From the NCBI RefSeq assembly GCF_023156585.1, contig NZ_JALNMI010000002.1:476479-540478 (forward strand): DNA of 64,000 nt, written 5' to 3'. This document shows, piece after piece, positions 8,915-19,207 of this stretch (position 1 is its first letter; each line of letters opens with the position of its first letter). The translations under genes were made by a program, and so were the position numbers. A model generated the notes under the pieces. The model was not told the origin of the DNA. It searched no databases and saw nothing but the letters and a program-made list of their open reading frames with translations. This DNA is from Subsaxibacter sp. CAU 1640 (lineage in GTDB: Bacteria; Bacteroidota; Bacteroidia; Flavobacteriales; Flavobacteriaceae).

Positions 8915-10008
8915 TTAGTTTTTAAAAGCTTTTCTACTTCGTCTGCTATATCTTTTGTGGCATTTACCAATGCCAATTTTTTAATATTCGTTCCCAACGC
9001 TTTTTGTTTTTCTGTAGATGATACCAATTGAGAAAAGCGATTTTCAAAATCAATATCCAATTCAGATTCCTTAATCAAAACAGCAGCATCTTTATCGACA
9101 ATTGCCATAGCATTTTTTGTCTGATGATCTTCCGCCACATTTGGTGAGGGAATAAAAATCACAGGTTTTCCGACGACGCACAACTCTGAAACCGAACTTG
9201 CACCTGCTCTCGAAATAATAATATCTGAAGCCGCATAGGCAAAATCCATCGTATTAATAAAGGCCTGAACTTGTACATCCTCTCGGTTGTTATACTTTTT
9301 ATATTGCTCATAGTACAATTTCCCGCATTGCCAAATAACCTGTACATTTTGAGTTTGAAAAAACTCCAATTCTTTTTCTATCAATTCATTGATCCGTTTT
9401 GAACCAAGACTTCCACCCAAAACAAGCAATGTGTGTTTTCCGTTTTTCTGTTTGAAAACATCTTTTGCTTCAGCGGTTTTATTTTCAATTTGAAGCAAAT
9501 CCTGACGAATAGGATTGCCTGTTTTGATCAACTTTTCTTTTGGAAAAAAACGTTCCAATCCATCATAGGCAACGCATATTTTATCCACTTTTTTGCTCAA
9601 GAGTTTGTTCGTGATTCCTGGGTAGGAATTCTGCTCTTGAATCAAACTCGGAATACCTTTGGAGGTTGCCACATTCAATAGTGGCCCACTTGCAAAACCA
9701 CCAGTTCCAATAGCTACATCTGGCTTGAAGGTTTTAAGAATTTTACGGGCTTTCATCAAACTTGAAATCAATTTGAATGGAAACATTAAATTTTTTGCAG
9801 TCAATTTCCGTTGGATTCCAGAAATCCAAAGACCTTCAATTTTATAGCCAGCTTGAGGAACTTTTTCCATTTCCATACGGTCAGAAGCTCCTACAAAAAG
9901 AAATTCTGCAGAAGGGAAACGAGACTTTAACTCATTTGCAATGGCAATGGCAGGATAGATATGACCTCCTGTTCCACCACCTGACAATATGATTTTATAA
10001 TTTCCCAT
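8911..10008 (-). CDS. murG: Undecaprenyldiphospho-muramoylpentapeptide beta-N-acetylglucosaminyltransferase
   Basis: Transfers GlcNAc from UDP-GlcNAc to lipid I, giving lipid II, at the inner face of the membrane. The 365-residue GT28 protein has the glycine-rich loop [11 protein letters not shown] at about 10-20. A second, [11 protein letters not shown], lies near 197. The C-terminal donor-site segment is [22 protein letters not shown]. It shares a single base with ftsW and overlaps murC by 4 bases. Confidence 0.96.
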   Translation of the reverse strand: MGNYKIILSGGGTGGHIYPAIAIANELKSRFPSAEFLFVGASDRMEMEKVPQAGYKIEGLWISGIQRKLTAKNLMFPFKLISSLMKARKILKTFKPDVAIGTGGFASGPLLNVATSKGIPSLIQEQNSYPGITNKLLSKKVDKICVAYDGLERFFPKEKLIKTGNPIRQDLLQIENKTAEAKDVFKQKNGKHTLLVLGGSLGSKRINELIEKELEFFQTQNVQVIWQCGKLYYEQYKKYNNREDVQVQAFINTMDFAYAASDIIISRAGASSVSELCVVGKPVIFIPSPNVAEDHQTKNAMAIVDKDAAVLIKESELDIDFENRFSQLVSSTEKQKALGTNIKKLALVNATKDIADEVEKLLKTK

Positions 10009-11207
10009 TAGATTGCTTCACTTAAAATTTCGAGTGGATTGTCATCATCAATTTCTTCCATTTCCTTAATCTCTTCTCGTTTGACACTTACGCTCAAAAT
10101 GATTCCAATTGCTAGACAGGTCATCCAAATCGATGTTCCTCCGCTACTGATCAATGGTAATGTTTGTCCTGTTACTGGAAACAATTCCACCGCGACTGCC
10201 ATATTGATAAACGCTTGAAATACTATCGGCAAACCAACACCAAGTACCAAGAGTTTTCCGAAAACGGTATCTGCTTTTTGAGAAATAATAACAATCCGGA
10301 ATAACAACCAGCAATACATAATGACCAAAAACAATCCTCCGAGCAATCCATATTCTTCAACGATAATGGCAAAAATGAAATCGGATGATGATTGCGGCAG
10401 AAAATTCTTTTGAACACTTTTTCCAGGACCTAATCCTTGAATTCCACCTGATGCAATAGCGATTTTTGCTTTTTCAATCTGATAATCAGCTTCTGTATCC
10501 TCACCTCCATTTGCAAAGTTCTCTACACGGTTTTCCCACGTTTGGATTCTATTTGGCATCAAATCGGGAAAGGCTTTAGCTACCAAAATAAAGAGTGCCA
10601 ATGCGGCAATACCAGTTCCTACAATTATCGCTAAATACTTAAAAGGATAACCTCCAATAAAAGCAAGTATCAAAACCATGGCAAAAATAATTGCCGTCGT
10701 GGAAAAATTAGCTGGCAAAATCAATACTAGCACCAAAAACACTGGCAGCCACAGTGGCAAAATCGTTTCTTTAAACGTGATATCTTTATCTTGAATTTTT
10801 GATAAATATCTTGCCACATACACCATTAAAACTACCGAAGCCAACGTGGAGGTCTGAAATGACATTCCGACCAATGGAATCTGTATCCATCTACTCGCAT
10901 TTGCACCCTCAATGGTAGTTCCTTGAAGCATGGTCACAATCAACAGCACCAAAACTATAGGAATCATCACCATAGACAATCCTCTGAAATAACGATATGG
11001 AATTCGGTGCACACCGTAAATGATAAGAAATCCTAACATTAAGTGCATAAAATGCTTCACAAAAAAAGCAAAAGTGCTGGCAGAGTTACTAGTATAAGCT
11101 AAATTACTTGAGGCGCTATACACACAAGGGAATGAGAATATTGCCAACAATGTGACAATAGCCCATATTAATTTATCTCCTTTGATATGTGATAACAAAT
11201 TAGTCAC
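10008..11207 (-). CDS. ftsW: Peptidoglycan glycosyltransferase FtsW (SEDS family)
   Basis: Polytopic SEDS protein that polymerises lipid II at the septum together with FtsI. The 399 residues contain about ten hydrophobic helices. SEDS motifs are visible: the [19 protein letters not shown] segment and the C-terminal [14 protein letters not shown], with the conserved [12 protein letters not shown] loop. The start is GTG at 11207, inside a TAGTG overlap with the murD stop, implying coupled translation. Its position between murD and murG fits FtsW rather than RodA. Confidence 0.95.
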   Translation of the reverse strand: MTNLLSHIKGDKLIWAIVTLLAIFSFPCVYSASSNLAYTSNSASTFAFFVKHFMHLMLGFLIIYGVHRIPYRYFRGLSMVMIPIVLVLLIVTMLQGTTIEGANASRWIQIPLVGMSFQTSTLASVVLMVYVARYLSKIQDKDITFKETILPLWLPVFLVLVLILPANFSTTAIIFAMVLILAFIGGYPFKYLAIIVGTGIAALALFILVAKAFPDLMPNRIQTWENRVENFANGGEDTEADYQIEKAKIAIASGGIQGLGPGKSVQKNFLPQSSSDFIFAIIVEEYGLLGGLFLVIMYCWLLFRIVIISQKADTVFGKLLVLGVGLPIVFQAFINMAVAVELFPVTGQTLPLISSGGTSIWMTCLAIGIILSVSVKREEIKEMEEIDDDNPLEILSEAI

Positions 11208-12538
11208 TATAGGTTTCTTACAGCATCTTTAAATTGACGACCTCTATCTTCATAATTTTCAAACAAATCGAAGCTTGCACATGCAGGAGACAACAAAACC
11301 GTATCGCCTGCTTCAGCAATTTTATAAGCAATTTTCACGGCTTCAGTCATAAATTGAGTCTCAACAATAACATCAACCATATTACCGAAAGTGCCAATCA
11401 ACTTTTCATTATCAACACCTAAACAGATAATGGCTTTCACTTTTTCATTTACGAATGGGAACAATTCCTTATAATCATTGCCTTTATCAACTCCGCCAAC
11501 AATCCATACCGTTGGAGTGTCCATACTTTCCAATGCGTAGTAAGTGGCATTGACATTTGTCGCTTTGGAGTCGTTGATATACTGCACTTTGTTGATTTTC
11601 AATACGTGCTCCAATCGATGCTCTACACCTTGAAAGTTTTCGAGGCTTTCGCGAATGGTCTGTTTTCTAATTTTTAATAAATGAGCTACTGTTGAAGCAG
11701 CCATTTGGTTCTTTACGTTGTGTTTTCCTTCTAATGCTAAATTTGCTGTTGGCATAATGATCTGGTTGTTATCTATCGTTATTTTAATATTATCGTTGTC
11801 TAAATAAGCGCCGTTCTCTATAGTTTTTACCAATGAGAATGGCAGCAATGTGGATTGAATTTTATGGTTTTTGAGCCACTCATTGATGACCTCATCATCT
11901 GCATCATAAATGAGATAATCATCCTTGGTTTGGTTCATCGCTATCCTAAATTTTGAATTGATGTAATTCTCAAATTTGTAATCATATCTATCCAAATGGT
12001 CTGGTGTGATATTCAGCAGCACAGCGATATGAGGTTTAAAATCAACAATATCATCCAATTGAAAGCTGCTGATTTCAAGCACATAATTTGGATAATCAAA
12101 TTCCAAAATCTGTTGGGCAAAACTTTTACCGATGTTACCTGATAGCCCAACCTCCAATTCTTGCTTTAGAATATGATAGGTTAAACTTGCTGTGGTGGTT
12201 TTTCCGTTGCTTCCTGTTATACCAACAATGGTGGCATCGGTATATTTTGAAGCAAATTCGATTTCAGATACCACCTGAATTCCATTGCTGCGAATCTTCT
12301 TTACGATTTCAACCTTATCGGGAATTCCAGGACTTTTCATCACGATGTCAGCATTCAATATCTTTGATTCGGTATGCTGTGCATCTTCAAATTCAATCTC
12401 ATTATTTTTAAGAACGTCTCTGTATATTTCCTTTATTTTTCCCTTATCTGACAGGAAAACTTCATAGCCTTTCGCCTTGCCCAAAAGCGCTGTTCCTACA
12501 CCGCTTTCGCCTCCTCCAAGAATCACTAACCGCTTCAT
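11207..12538 (-). CDS. murD: UDP-N-acetylmuramoyl-L-alanine--D-glutamate ligase
   Basis: Adds D-Glu to UDP-MurNAc-L-Ala. It has 443 residues, with an N-terminal Rossmann-like loop (LGGGESGVG), the ATP loop GITGSNGKTTTAS near 107-119, ITPDHLDRYD in the catalytic domain and NDSKATNVNA near 320. It lies 1 base after mraY and overlaps ftsW by one base, in dcw order. Confidence 0.96.
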   Translation of the reverse strand: MKRLVILGGGESGVGTALLGKAKGYEVFLSDKGKIKEIYRDVLKNNEIEFEDAQHTESKILNADIVMKSPGIPDKVEIVKKIRSNGIQVVSEIEFASKYTDATIVGITGSNGKTTTASLTYHILKQELEVGLSGNIGKSFAQQILEFDYPNYVLEISSFQLDDIVDFKPHIAVLLNITPDHLDRYDYKFENYINSKFRIAMNQTKDDYLIYDADDEVINEWLKNHKIQSTLLPFSLVKTIENGAYLDNDNIKITIDNNQIIMPTANLALEGKHNVKNQMAASTVAHLLKIRKQTIRESLENFQGVEHRLEHVLKINKVQYINDSKATNVNATYYALESMDTPTVWIVGGVDKGNDYKELFPFVNEKVKAIICLGVDNEKLIGTFGNMVDVIVETQFMTEAVKIAYKIAEAGDTVLLSPACASFDLFENYEDRGRQFKDAVRNL

Positions 12539-12539
12539 A

Positions 12540-13775
12540 CTATCGGATTTTAAGCGTTACTATTGAAAGTATCGCCAGCAAAATGCCTACAATCCAAAAT
12601 CTGGTGACGATTTTACTTTCGTGATATCCTGATTTTTGATAGTGATGATGCAATGGCGACATCTTGAAAATCCGTCTACCTTCTCCATATTTCTTCTTTG
12701 TATACTTGAAATAGCTCACTTGCATAACCACTGATAAATTTTCAGCCAAAAAGATGCCGCATAAGACAGGAATCAACCACTCTTTTCGAACTGCAATGGC
12801 GATGACGGCAATAATTCCTCCGATGGTCAAGCTTCCTGTATCTCCCATAAAGACTTGAGCAGGATAGGTGTTGTACCACAAGAAACCAATCAAAGCTCCA
12901 ACAAAAGCCGTAATGTAGATGGTGATTTCCTCAACCCTTGGGATATACATAATGTTGAGATATTCGGAAAAAATGATGTTACCTGAAACCCACGCAAAAA
13001 TCCCAAGTGTCAGTGCGATGATTGCAGAAGAACCTGCAGCAAGTCCATCAATTCCATCGGTGAGATTGGCACCATTTGAAACAGCAGTAATTATGAAAAT
13101 GCTGACCAAAATGAACACAATCCAAGCATAGGGTTTTAAATCTTCATCAAACCAAGTGATAATGTCGGCATAGTCAAATTCATTTTCCTTGACAAATGGA
13201 ATAGTCGTTTTTGTTGATTTTTCCTCATATGAAAATTGTTTTTCAACAGAACCATTATCTGTCACCATCTCTTGTTTTTGGTTTTGAGGAAGTTCTTCCC
13301 TTACGGTTACTTCTGGATGAAAATAAAGAGTTAGACCTACAATCAAACCTAGACCTACTTGGCCCATCACCTTGAATTTACCCTTCAAACCTTCCTTATC
13401 TTTTTTGAATTTTTTGATATAATCATCAATAAAACCGATGGTTCCCATCCAGAGTGTGGTCACAATTAATAGTATGATGTAGATGTTTTCCAACTTTGCC
13501 AATAGCAAAACAGGAATAAGCGTTGCCATAATGATTATGATTCCACCCATCGTTGGCGTACCAGCCTTTTCTACTTGACCTTCCAAACCAAGATCGCGAA
13601 TGGTTTCGCCAACTTGCTGTTTTTGTAGAAACCTAATTATCCGTTTGCCGAATATGGTTGAAATGCCCAACGACAAGATTATTGCCATAGCCGCTCTAAA
13701 GGTGATAAACCCAAATAGCGATGCTCCTGGAATCTGGAAGTGCTTTTCTAAATATTCGAATAAGTAATACAGCAT
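12540..13775 (-). CDS. mraY: Phospho-N-acetylmuramoyl-pentapeptide transferase
   Basis: Membrane enzyme joining UDP-MurNAc-pentapeptide to undecaprenyl phosphate to form lipid I. Motifs visible: [41 protein letters not shown] and the HHHYQKSG loop. At 411 residues it is about 50 longer than E. coli MraY. The extra length is a polar, Glu/Lys-rich insertion (about 150-200) between two membrane helices. It lies 1 base after murE. Confidence 0.96.
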   Translation of the reverse strand: MLYYLFEYLEKHFQIPGASLFGFITFRAAMAIILSLGISTIFGKRIIRFLQKQQVGETIRDLGLEGQVEKAGTPTMGGIIIIMATLIPVLLLAKLENIYIILLIVTTLWMGTIGFIDDYIKKFKKDKEGLKGKFKVMGQVGLGLIVGLTLYFHPEVTVREELPQNQKQEMVTDNGSVEKQFSYEEKSTKTTIPFVKENEFDYADIITWFDEDLKPYAWIVFILVSIFIITAVSNGANLTDGIDGLAAGSSAIIALTLGIFAWVSGNIIFSEYLNIMYIPRVEEITIYITAFVGALIGFLWYNTYPAQVFMGDTGSLTIGGIIAVIAIAVRKEWLIPVLCGIFLAENLSVVMQVSYFKYTKKKYGEGRRIFKMSPLHHHYQKSGYHESKIVTRFWIVGILLAILSIVTLKIR

Positions 13776-13776
13776 A

Positions 13777-15240
13777 CTATTTCTGCAATTGTTTTAAAAA
13801 TTCCTGTACTATTTTAAAATCATCAAAGTCCGTCCTCACACCTTTGATTTCTTGGTAGGTTTCGTGACCCTTTCCTGCAATGAGGATGATATCGTTTGGT
13901 TGCGCCATTTGACAGGCTGTTTTAATGGCCTGTTTTCTATCTACAATCGAAACAGTTTTCTTGAAATTTTGAGGCTCCACACCTTTTTCGATATCCTCTA
14001 TGATTGCTTCAGGGACTTCGCTACGTGGATTATCACTGGTGAAAATGACTTTCGTGCTCAATGCAGAAGCAATGTGACCCATTTTAGGACGTTTCGTCTT
14101 GTCTCTGTCACCACCACAGCCAACAACCGTTATCAACTCTTCATTTTTGGTGCGAATGCTATTGATGGTCTCCAATACATTTTGTAATGCATCAGGGGTA
14201 TGGGCATAATCTACAATTGCCGTAATTTTTTCATCAGAAATCAAATATTGAAAGCGACCGCTGACACTTTCCAATTCGCTTATCAATCGAAGGTTTTCAA
14301 CTTTCTCCAATCCGAGCAAATCAGCTGTAGCGTAAATAGCCAAAATGTTGTAGGCATTGAAATTGCCCACCAATCGCGTCCAAACCTCGCTATCATTAAC
14401 TTTCAACAACAAACCTCCAAATTGATTCTCGAGAATTTGCGCCTTGAAATCAGCATAGGTTTTTAAAGCATAAGTGAATTTTCGAGCTCTTGTATTTTGA
14501 AGCATTACCAAACCATTCTTATCATCAATATTGACCAATGCAAATGCCTCTTTCGGAAGATTGTCAAAAAACAATTTTTTCACATCGCGATATTCGGCGA
14601 ATGAATTATGATAATCCAAATGGTCGTGAGAAAGGTTGGTGAAAATACCTCCTTCAAATCGCAACCCTTCGGTTCTATGTTGATGGATACCGTGAGAACT
14701 CACTTCCATAAAGCAATACTCGACGCCTTCATCATTCATCAAACTCAAATATTTGTTTATTGTGAGTGAATCTGGTGTGGTGTGAGTAGCTTTAAACTCT
14801 TGGTTATCAACCAAAATTTTTACTGTTGACAGCAAACCAACCTTGAAACCAGCTTTTTTAAACAATTGATATAGTAAGGTGGCAACCGTTGTTTTTCCAT
14901 TGGTACCAGTAACTCCTACTAGTTTTAAATTTTCGGAAGGGTTTTTGTAAAAATTGGAAGCCATAAATGCCAAAGCTTTGCTGGCACTTTCAACTTCTAT
15001 ATAAGTGATACCATTTTGAAGATTTGCAGGAAGCGTTTCACACACAATCGCCACAGCCCCTTTATCTATGGCTGAATCTATAAATTGGTGACCATCAGAA
15101 AGTGTACCTTTGATAGCCACAAACACATCATCTTTGGACACATTGCGTGAATCAAAATCAATAGCGTTGACTTGCACACTCGTGCTGCCAACAACCGCAT
15201 TGATGGTGACTTTATATAATATGTCTTTTAATTCTGTCAT
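13777..15240 (-). CDS. murE: UDP-N-acetylmuramoyl-L-alanyl-D-glutamate--2,6-diaminopimelate ligase
   Basis: Adds the third peptide residue in peptidoglycan synthesis. The 487-residue protein has the ATP loop [10 protein letters not shown] near 107-116, [10 protein letters not shown] in the catalytic domain, and DNPRSE near 406. The DNPR motif is the known signature for meso-diaminopimelate rather than lysine, so this wall is inferred to be DAP-type. It shares one base with ftsI and lies 1 base before mraY. murF is not in this cluster. Confidence 0.96.
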   Translation of the reverse strand: MTELKDILYKVTINAVVGSTSVQVNAIDFDSRNVSKDDVFVAIKGTLSDGHQFIDSAIDKGAVAIVCETLPANLQNGITYIEVESASKALAFMASNFYKNPSENLKLVGVTGTNGKTTVATLLYQLFKKAGFKVGLLSTVKILVDNQEFKATHTTPDSLTINKYLSLMNDEGVEYCFMEVSSHGIHQHRTEGLRFEGGIFTNLSHDHLDYHNSFAEYRDVKKLFFDNLPKEAFALVNIDDKNGLVMLQNTRARKFTYALKTYADFKAQILENQFGGLLLKVNDSEVWTRLVGNFNAYNILAIYATADLLGLEKVENLRLISELESVSGRFQYLISDEKITAIVDYAHTPDALQNVLETINSIRTKNEELITVVGCGGDRDKTKRPKMGHIASALSTKVIFTSDNPRSEVPEAIIEDIEKGVEPQNFKKTVSIVDRKQAIKTACQMAQPNDIILIAGKGHETYQEIKGVRTDFDDFKIVQEFLKQLQK

Positions 15241-17237
15241 TAAATATTAAGGATGACTGTTTGATTTTTTTGAACTTTGGTTCCTTTATTAATCGATTGT
15301 TTTTTGATGATTCCCACACCTTCCACTTTCACTTTTAAACCCATATTTTCCAACAAGGAAAGCGCATCCATAGTTGGCATACCGATTACATCTGGCATAA
15401 TTGTTTTATAGGTTTGAGCCACGTCATAGTAGTTTTCAAAATCTTTTTTGACGATGGAATTCTTGAAATCCAAAGTTTTCACTTCATCTGTAATAGGTGT
15501 ATCAGTAAATATCTTTTGAGCAATCGCTTTAAAAACTGGCCCAGAAACATCAGCACCATAATATCCTTTTTTGGTACTTGGCTTGTGAATCACCACAATG
15601 CAAGAATATTTTGGATTTTCCGAAGGGAAATAGCCTGCGAAAGACGAGATGTACTTTCTGTTTTCTTGCCAATCTGGTAACCAATATTCTGTTCTTGCAG
15701 TTCCTGTTTTGCCAGACATTGAAAATGTGGGCGAATAGAGACTTTTACCAGTTCCTCTTATAACAATGTTCTTAAGAACTGTTTGCAATTTTTTGATAGT
15801 CTCGTCAGAACATATCTTCTTTTCAATGACTTTGGTGTCGACCTTCTCAATGGTCTTGTCAAATTCCTTGACTTCCCTTAAAAAGTGAGGTTTTACCATC
15901 TCACCGTCATTGGCAATGGCATTGTAAAAAGAAAGCGTTTGCAAAGGTGTCAAACTCAAATTGTAACCATAAGCCATTGAAGGAAGTGCATTTCTACTCC
16001 ACTTTGAATGACCAGGTTGATAAATTTCAGGTTGGCCTTCACCAAGAATCGCCAATCCAAGTCGCTCATTCAAATGCCAACTCTTCAGCCTGTCAATAAA
16101 TTTATTAGGTTGTTTAGAATAGACCTCATCAATCATAGTTGCAAAGCCTACATTGGAAGAAACTTCCAAAGCTCTTGCTATCGAAATTTTTCCGTTGCCG
16201 TGTGAATCCGTTATTGACCGACCATAGAAACGTTTGGATCCGTTGCCTGTATCAACTACATATGAGGTGTCTATTAATTTATCTTCCAAAGCAGCAGCAA
16301 GAGCCATTAATTTAAAAGTCGAACCAGGTTCGTGCGATTCGCCAACAGCATAATTCAGTTTTTCATAATAAAACCCATCTTTTGTCTTTCCTAGATTTGA
16401 AATAGCTCTAATTTCTCCTGTTTTTACTTCCATAACCACAACACAACCGTGCTCGGCCTCATAAAACTCCAACTGCTTCAAAAGAGCGTGGTGCGCTATA
16501 TCCTGTATGTTGACATCAATAGTTGTATAAATATCATAGCCATCCTTTGGCTCCACTTCGTTGTAATCTGCTATAGGCTTCCACTGGCCTTGTCCAATTT
16601 TTTGTTTCCAGCGATGACCATCAACACCTCGTAAATATTTACTGCCAAATGCACCATCGATACCAGCACGCGTGACGGTGCCATCATCTGAAAATCGCTC
16701 GTATCCAATACTACGTTGTGCGATGCCACCCATCGGATGCTCACGCTTGGTGGTTTGTTCTACAATTAATCCACCTTTAAAAGCACCTAACTTCAATAGA
16801 GGAAAATTTCTGATCCTTGTATAATCTGTATAACTAATGTTTCGCGCCACCAGAAAATACCTGTTCTTATTGGCTCTTGCTTTTCGCAATTCATTTTGAT
16901 AGTAGATCGAAGGTTTTCCACTATATTTTGAAAGTGAATCACTTAAAGGTTTTACGTATGTTTCAAATGTGGTTGTTGTAGGCGTTAAAGCATCGAAACG
17001 TATATCGTACTTCGGGATTGACGTCGCGAGCAAACTGCCATCTACGGCATATACATTGCCTCTATTGGCGGGTATCACTACATTTTTAATAGTTCGTTCT
17101 TCGGCCAACTCTCTATATTTGTCACCTTGCACAAACTGAATATTGAATAGCTTGAATGCCACAGCAATTGCAAAAACGAACATAATGCTCGCTACAACAT
17201 ACAATCGGTTCAATATGCTTTTTTCGGTGACTGCCAC
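15240..17237 (-). CDS. ftsI: Septal penicillin-binding protein FtsI (PBP3-like) with PASTA domain
   Basis: DD-transpeptidase that cross-links septal peptidoglycan. The 665-residue protein has one N-terminal membrane helix (about 10-30), a dimerisation/pedestal domain, and a transpeptidase domain with Ser306-x-x-Lys309 (GSTFK), SSN near 359 and KTGTA near 500. The last 60 residues form a PASTA domain (MPDVIGMPTMDALSLLENMG onward), a layout usual in Bacteroidota. The start is GTG at 17237, giving MAVTEKSI. It lies 5 bases after ftsL and shares one base with murE. Confidence 0.95.
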   Translation of the reverse strand: MAVTEKSILNRLYVVASIMFVFAIAVAFKLFNIQFVQGDKYRELAEERTIKNVVIPANRGNVYAVDGSLLATSIPKYDIRFDALTPTTTTFETYVKPLSDSLSKYSGKPSIYYQNELRKARANKNRYFLVARNISYTDYTRIRNFPLLKLGAFKGGLIVEQTTKREHPMGGIAQRSIGYERFSDDGTVTRAGIDGAFGSKYLRGVDGHRWKQKIGQGQWKPIADYNEVEPKDGYDIYTTIDVNIQDIAHHALLKQLEFYEAEHGCVVVMEVKTGEIRAISNLGKTKDGFYYEKLNYAVGESHEPGSTFKLMALAAALEDKLIDTSYVVDTGNGSKRFYGRSITDSHGNGKISIARALEVSSNVGFATMIDEVYSKQPNKFIDRLKSWHLNERLGLAILGEGQPEIYQPGHSKWSRNALPSMAYGYNLSLTPLQTLSFYNAIANDGEMVKPHFLREVKEFDKTIEKVDTKVIEKKICSDETIKKLQTVLKNIVIRGTGKSLYSPTFSMSGKTGTARTEYWLPDWQENRKYISSFAGYFPSENPKYSCIVVIHKPSTKKGYYGADVSGPVFKAIAQKIFTDTPITDEVKTLDFKNSIVKKDFENYYDVAQTYKTIMPDVIGMPTMDALSLLENMGLKVKVEGVGIIKKQSINKGTKVQKNQTVILNI

Positions 17238-17242
17238 TTACT

Positions 17243-17563
17243 TCAATTTTTTTCTGATGTTACTTTTATCTTTTTCGGTGGAATCACAGATGGCGCAATT
17301 CCTTTTTCTGACATTTTATTTACGAGAGCTGACTCCATTTTAAGCTTCATCAATTTCGAACGACCATCTACAAAGAGTGAACGCCATTCTTTAACCTCGT
17401 TATTCAATCGTGCGATGTCGTGTACTTTTTTGTCTGCACTATGCGAGCTCGCAATCATAATGATGGCCAAAAAAGAAATGAAAAGGATGATTCTCCAATT
17501 TTTGAACGAATCATCGCTGATTAAAAACTTCCCTTTCAATATGCTGTATAAGCTCTGTTTCAT
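17243..17563 (-). CDS. ftsL: FtsL-like cell division protein
   Basis: Small bitopic protein of 106 residues with a cytoplasmic N-terminus, one membrane helix at about 26-42 (IILFISFLAIIMIASS) and a short heptad-patterned extracytoplasmic helix. Bacteroidota FtsL proteins are poorly conserved. Identification rests on size, topology and position between rsmH (4-base overlap) and ftsI. It probably acts with FtsQ in activating FtsWI. Confidence 0.8.
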   Translation of the reverse strand: MKQSLYSILKGKFLISDDSFKNWRIILFISFLAIIMIASSHSADKKVHDIARLNNEVKEWRSLFVDGRSKLMKLKMESALVNKMSEKGIAPSVIPPKKIKVTSEKN

Positions 17564-18456
17564 AGTTTTTCTGCAATTCTCAACTTGGCGCTTCGAGCTC
17601 TATTGTTCTCTTTTATTTCTTCTTTTGATGGCACTACCAGTCCATTGACTTTTTGAAATGGAACTTCATAATTTCCAAACACATCTCGTTCCGGTTCACC
17701 TTCAAACATTCCGTTTCTGATGAAGCGTTTAACCAATCGATCTTCTAAAGAGTGATAAGAGATGAAACTTAAGCGTCCACCTTTCTTCAATAGTTCGGGA
17801 GTTTGCAACAACAGTTCTTTTAAAACTTCAATTTCCTGATTCACCTCGATACGAATGGCTTGATAAATTTGAGCCAACACCTTATGTTCATTTTTATGCT
17901 TAACAAACTTTTTCAAGACATTTTTCAATTGCTCGCTAGTCTTGATTTCTGTTTTACTTCTTTCCTCAACAATTACTCTTGCCATCGCTGGAGCTTGACG
18001 TAATTCGCCATACTGCAACAATACATTTTTGATTTGCTCCTCCTCATAATTATTGATGACATGATATGCCGAAAGCTGACTATCTTGATTCATTCTCATA
18101 TCCAATTCCGCCTCAAATCGAGTAGAAAAACCGCGTTCACCAACATCAAATTGATGAGACGACACACCAAAATCAGCCAAAATTCCATCTACCTCCTTCA
18201 CACCATAAAACCTCAAAAACCGTTTGATATATCTAAAGTTTTCATTTATCAATGTGAAGCGTTCGTCATCGATTTTATTTAAAAGAGCGTCCTTATCCTG
18301 ATCAAAGGCGTACAGCTTACCGTTCGGACCCAATCGTCTTAAAATTTCACGACTGTGGCCACCACCACCAAAAGTCACATCTACATAAACACCATCTGGT
18401 TTTACATCCAAACCATCAACCGTTTCTGTAAGTAAAACTGCATTATGATATATCAT
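17560..18456 (-). CDS. rsmH: 16S rRNA (cytosine-1402-N4)-methyltransferase
   Basis: SAM-dependent methyltransferase acting on 16S rRNA C1402. It shows the SAM-binding motif DVTFGGGGHSREIL, then DQDKDAL, the GILADFGVSSHQFD loop and the C-terminal SYHSLEDRLVK motif, all typical of RsmH (MraW). The start at 18456 gives MIYHNAVLL, which matches the usual family N-terminus. ATGs also exist at 18462 and 18465. It overlaps the mraZ end by 14 bases and ftsL by 4. Confidence 0.94.
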   Translation of the reverse strand: MIYHNAVLLTETVDGLDVKPDGVYVDVTFGGGGHSREILRRLGPNGKLYAFDQDKDALLNKIDDERFTLINENFRYIKRFLRFYGVKEVDGILADFGVSSHQFDVGERGFSTRFEAELDMRMNQDSQLSAYHVINNYEEEQIKNVLLQYGELRQAPAMARVIVEERSKTEIKTSEQLKNVLKKFVKHKNEHKVLAQIYQAIRIEVNQEIEVLKELLLQTPELLKKGGRLSFISYHSLEDRLVKRFIRNGMFEGEPERDVFGNYEVPFQKVNGLVVPSKEEIKENNRARSAKLRIAEKL

Positions 18457-18910
18457 TGTCATCATCTTGTCCCATGACTTCTTCTGCTAAATCAGCAAAA
18501 TCTCCTGTGGCATCATCAATGGCTTGTTCGTATTTATCCTTATCCCAAATCTCAATAATGTTGATGGCCGAAGACACTACAATATCCTTTGCGATATCAG
18601 CAAACGCCACCAAATCTTTAGGAATCAACAATCGCCCTGTAGCATCAACCTCAACCACTTTGACTCCAGCGGTAAAACGTCTGATGAAATCATTGTTTTT
18701 CTTCTTGAACCTATTGAGTTTATTGACCTTTTGCATTAAGGCCTCCCATTCTGTCATTGGATACAATTCCAAACACGGTTGAAACACCGCTCGCTTTAAC
18801 ACAAATCCATCTTGAAGCACAGGCAACAGCTGCTTTTTGATGGCAGAAGGGAGCATAAGCCTTCCCTTGGCATCTACTTTGCATTCGTATGTTCCTATTA
18901 ATGAGCTCAA
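18443..18910 (-). CDS. mraZ: Transcriptional regulator MraZ
   Basis: Double SpoVT/AbrB-fold DNA-binding protein that controls the dcw operon. The two repeats show the family motif: YECKVDAKGRLMLP near the N-terminus and VEVDATGRLLIPKDL in the second half. A frame open upstream to a GTG at 18967 is longer, but that start lies inside the operator repeats. The TTG at 18910 gives SSLIGTYECK and 155 residues, the normal length, so it is preferred. It is the first gene of the cluster, overlapping rsmH by 14 bases. Confidence 0.9.
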   Translation of the reverse strand: MSSLIGTYECKVDAKGRLMLPSAIKKQLLPVLQDGFVLKRAVFQPCLELYPMTEWEALMQKVNKLNRFKKKNNDFIRRFTAGVKVVEVDATGRLLIPKDLVAFADIAKDIVVSSAINIIEIWDKDKYEQAIDDATGDFADLAEEVMGQDDDNDIS

Positions 18911-18943
18911 AATGATTGATTTGTAATTGTAACGACTAGATTT

Positions 18944-18951
18944 CAAATATA
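18944..18951 (-). promoter_or_regulatory. Putative -7 promoter box of the dcw operon
   Basis: The minus strand reads TATATTTG, a perfect match to the Bacteroidota -7 consensus TAnnTTTG. Transcription would start near 18938, about 28 bases before the proposed mraZ TTG. No clear -33 element is seen. The MraZ repeats occupy that position. Confidence 0.5.
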
Positions 18952-18961
18952 TTGAAAATAT

Positions 18962-18987
18962 TACCACTTTTTACCACATTCTACCAC
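18962..18987 (-). promoter_or_regulatory. MraZ operator: three GTGGTA repeats
   Basis: On the minus strand GTGGTA occurs three times at exact 10-bp spacing (18982-18987, 18972-18977, 18962-18967). MraZ proteins are known to bind direct TGGG-type repeats spaced about one helical turn upstream of their own gene. This array sits just upstream of the putative -7 box, where bound MraZ would block RNA polymerase. Autorepression is inferred. Confidence 0.7.
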
Positions 18988-19173
18988 TTTTGTTCATAAG
19001 TTTTTAATTTGAAGTATCTTTCAAACCGAAAATGGCAATTTTAAAATACCTATAAAATTGACAATCAATTAGTTAAAATAAGTGTGGAAAAATGGTAGAT
19101 TATTGTCGAAAACTATTCTGGAGACATTCATTGTAAGATGATTGAAAATAAAATTATATTTCTACGAAATACC

Positions 19174-19181
19174 TATATTTG
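19174..19181 (+). promoter_or_regulatory. Putative -7 promoter box of the hydrolase gene
   Basis: TATATTTG matches TAnnTTTG exactly, 26 bases upstream of the ATG at 19208. No convincing -33 box was seen. It is one half of the divergent mraZ/hydrolase promoter region. Confidence 0.45.
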
Positions 19182-19207
19182 TTCTTTGGAAATAGACTAA
19201 CCAGTTG

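Noticed and set aside
19079-19098. Plus-strand GTGTGGAAAAATGGTAG as a further MraZ site
   Set aside because: The two TGG units are 8 bases apart and in the opposite orientation, so they do not fit the 10-bp pattern at 18962-18987.
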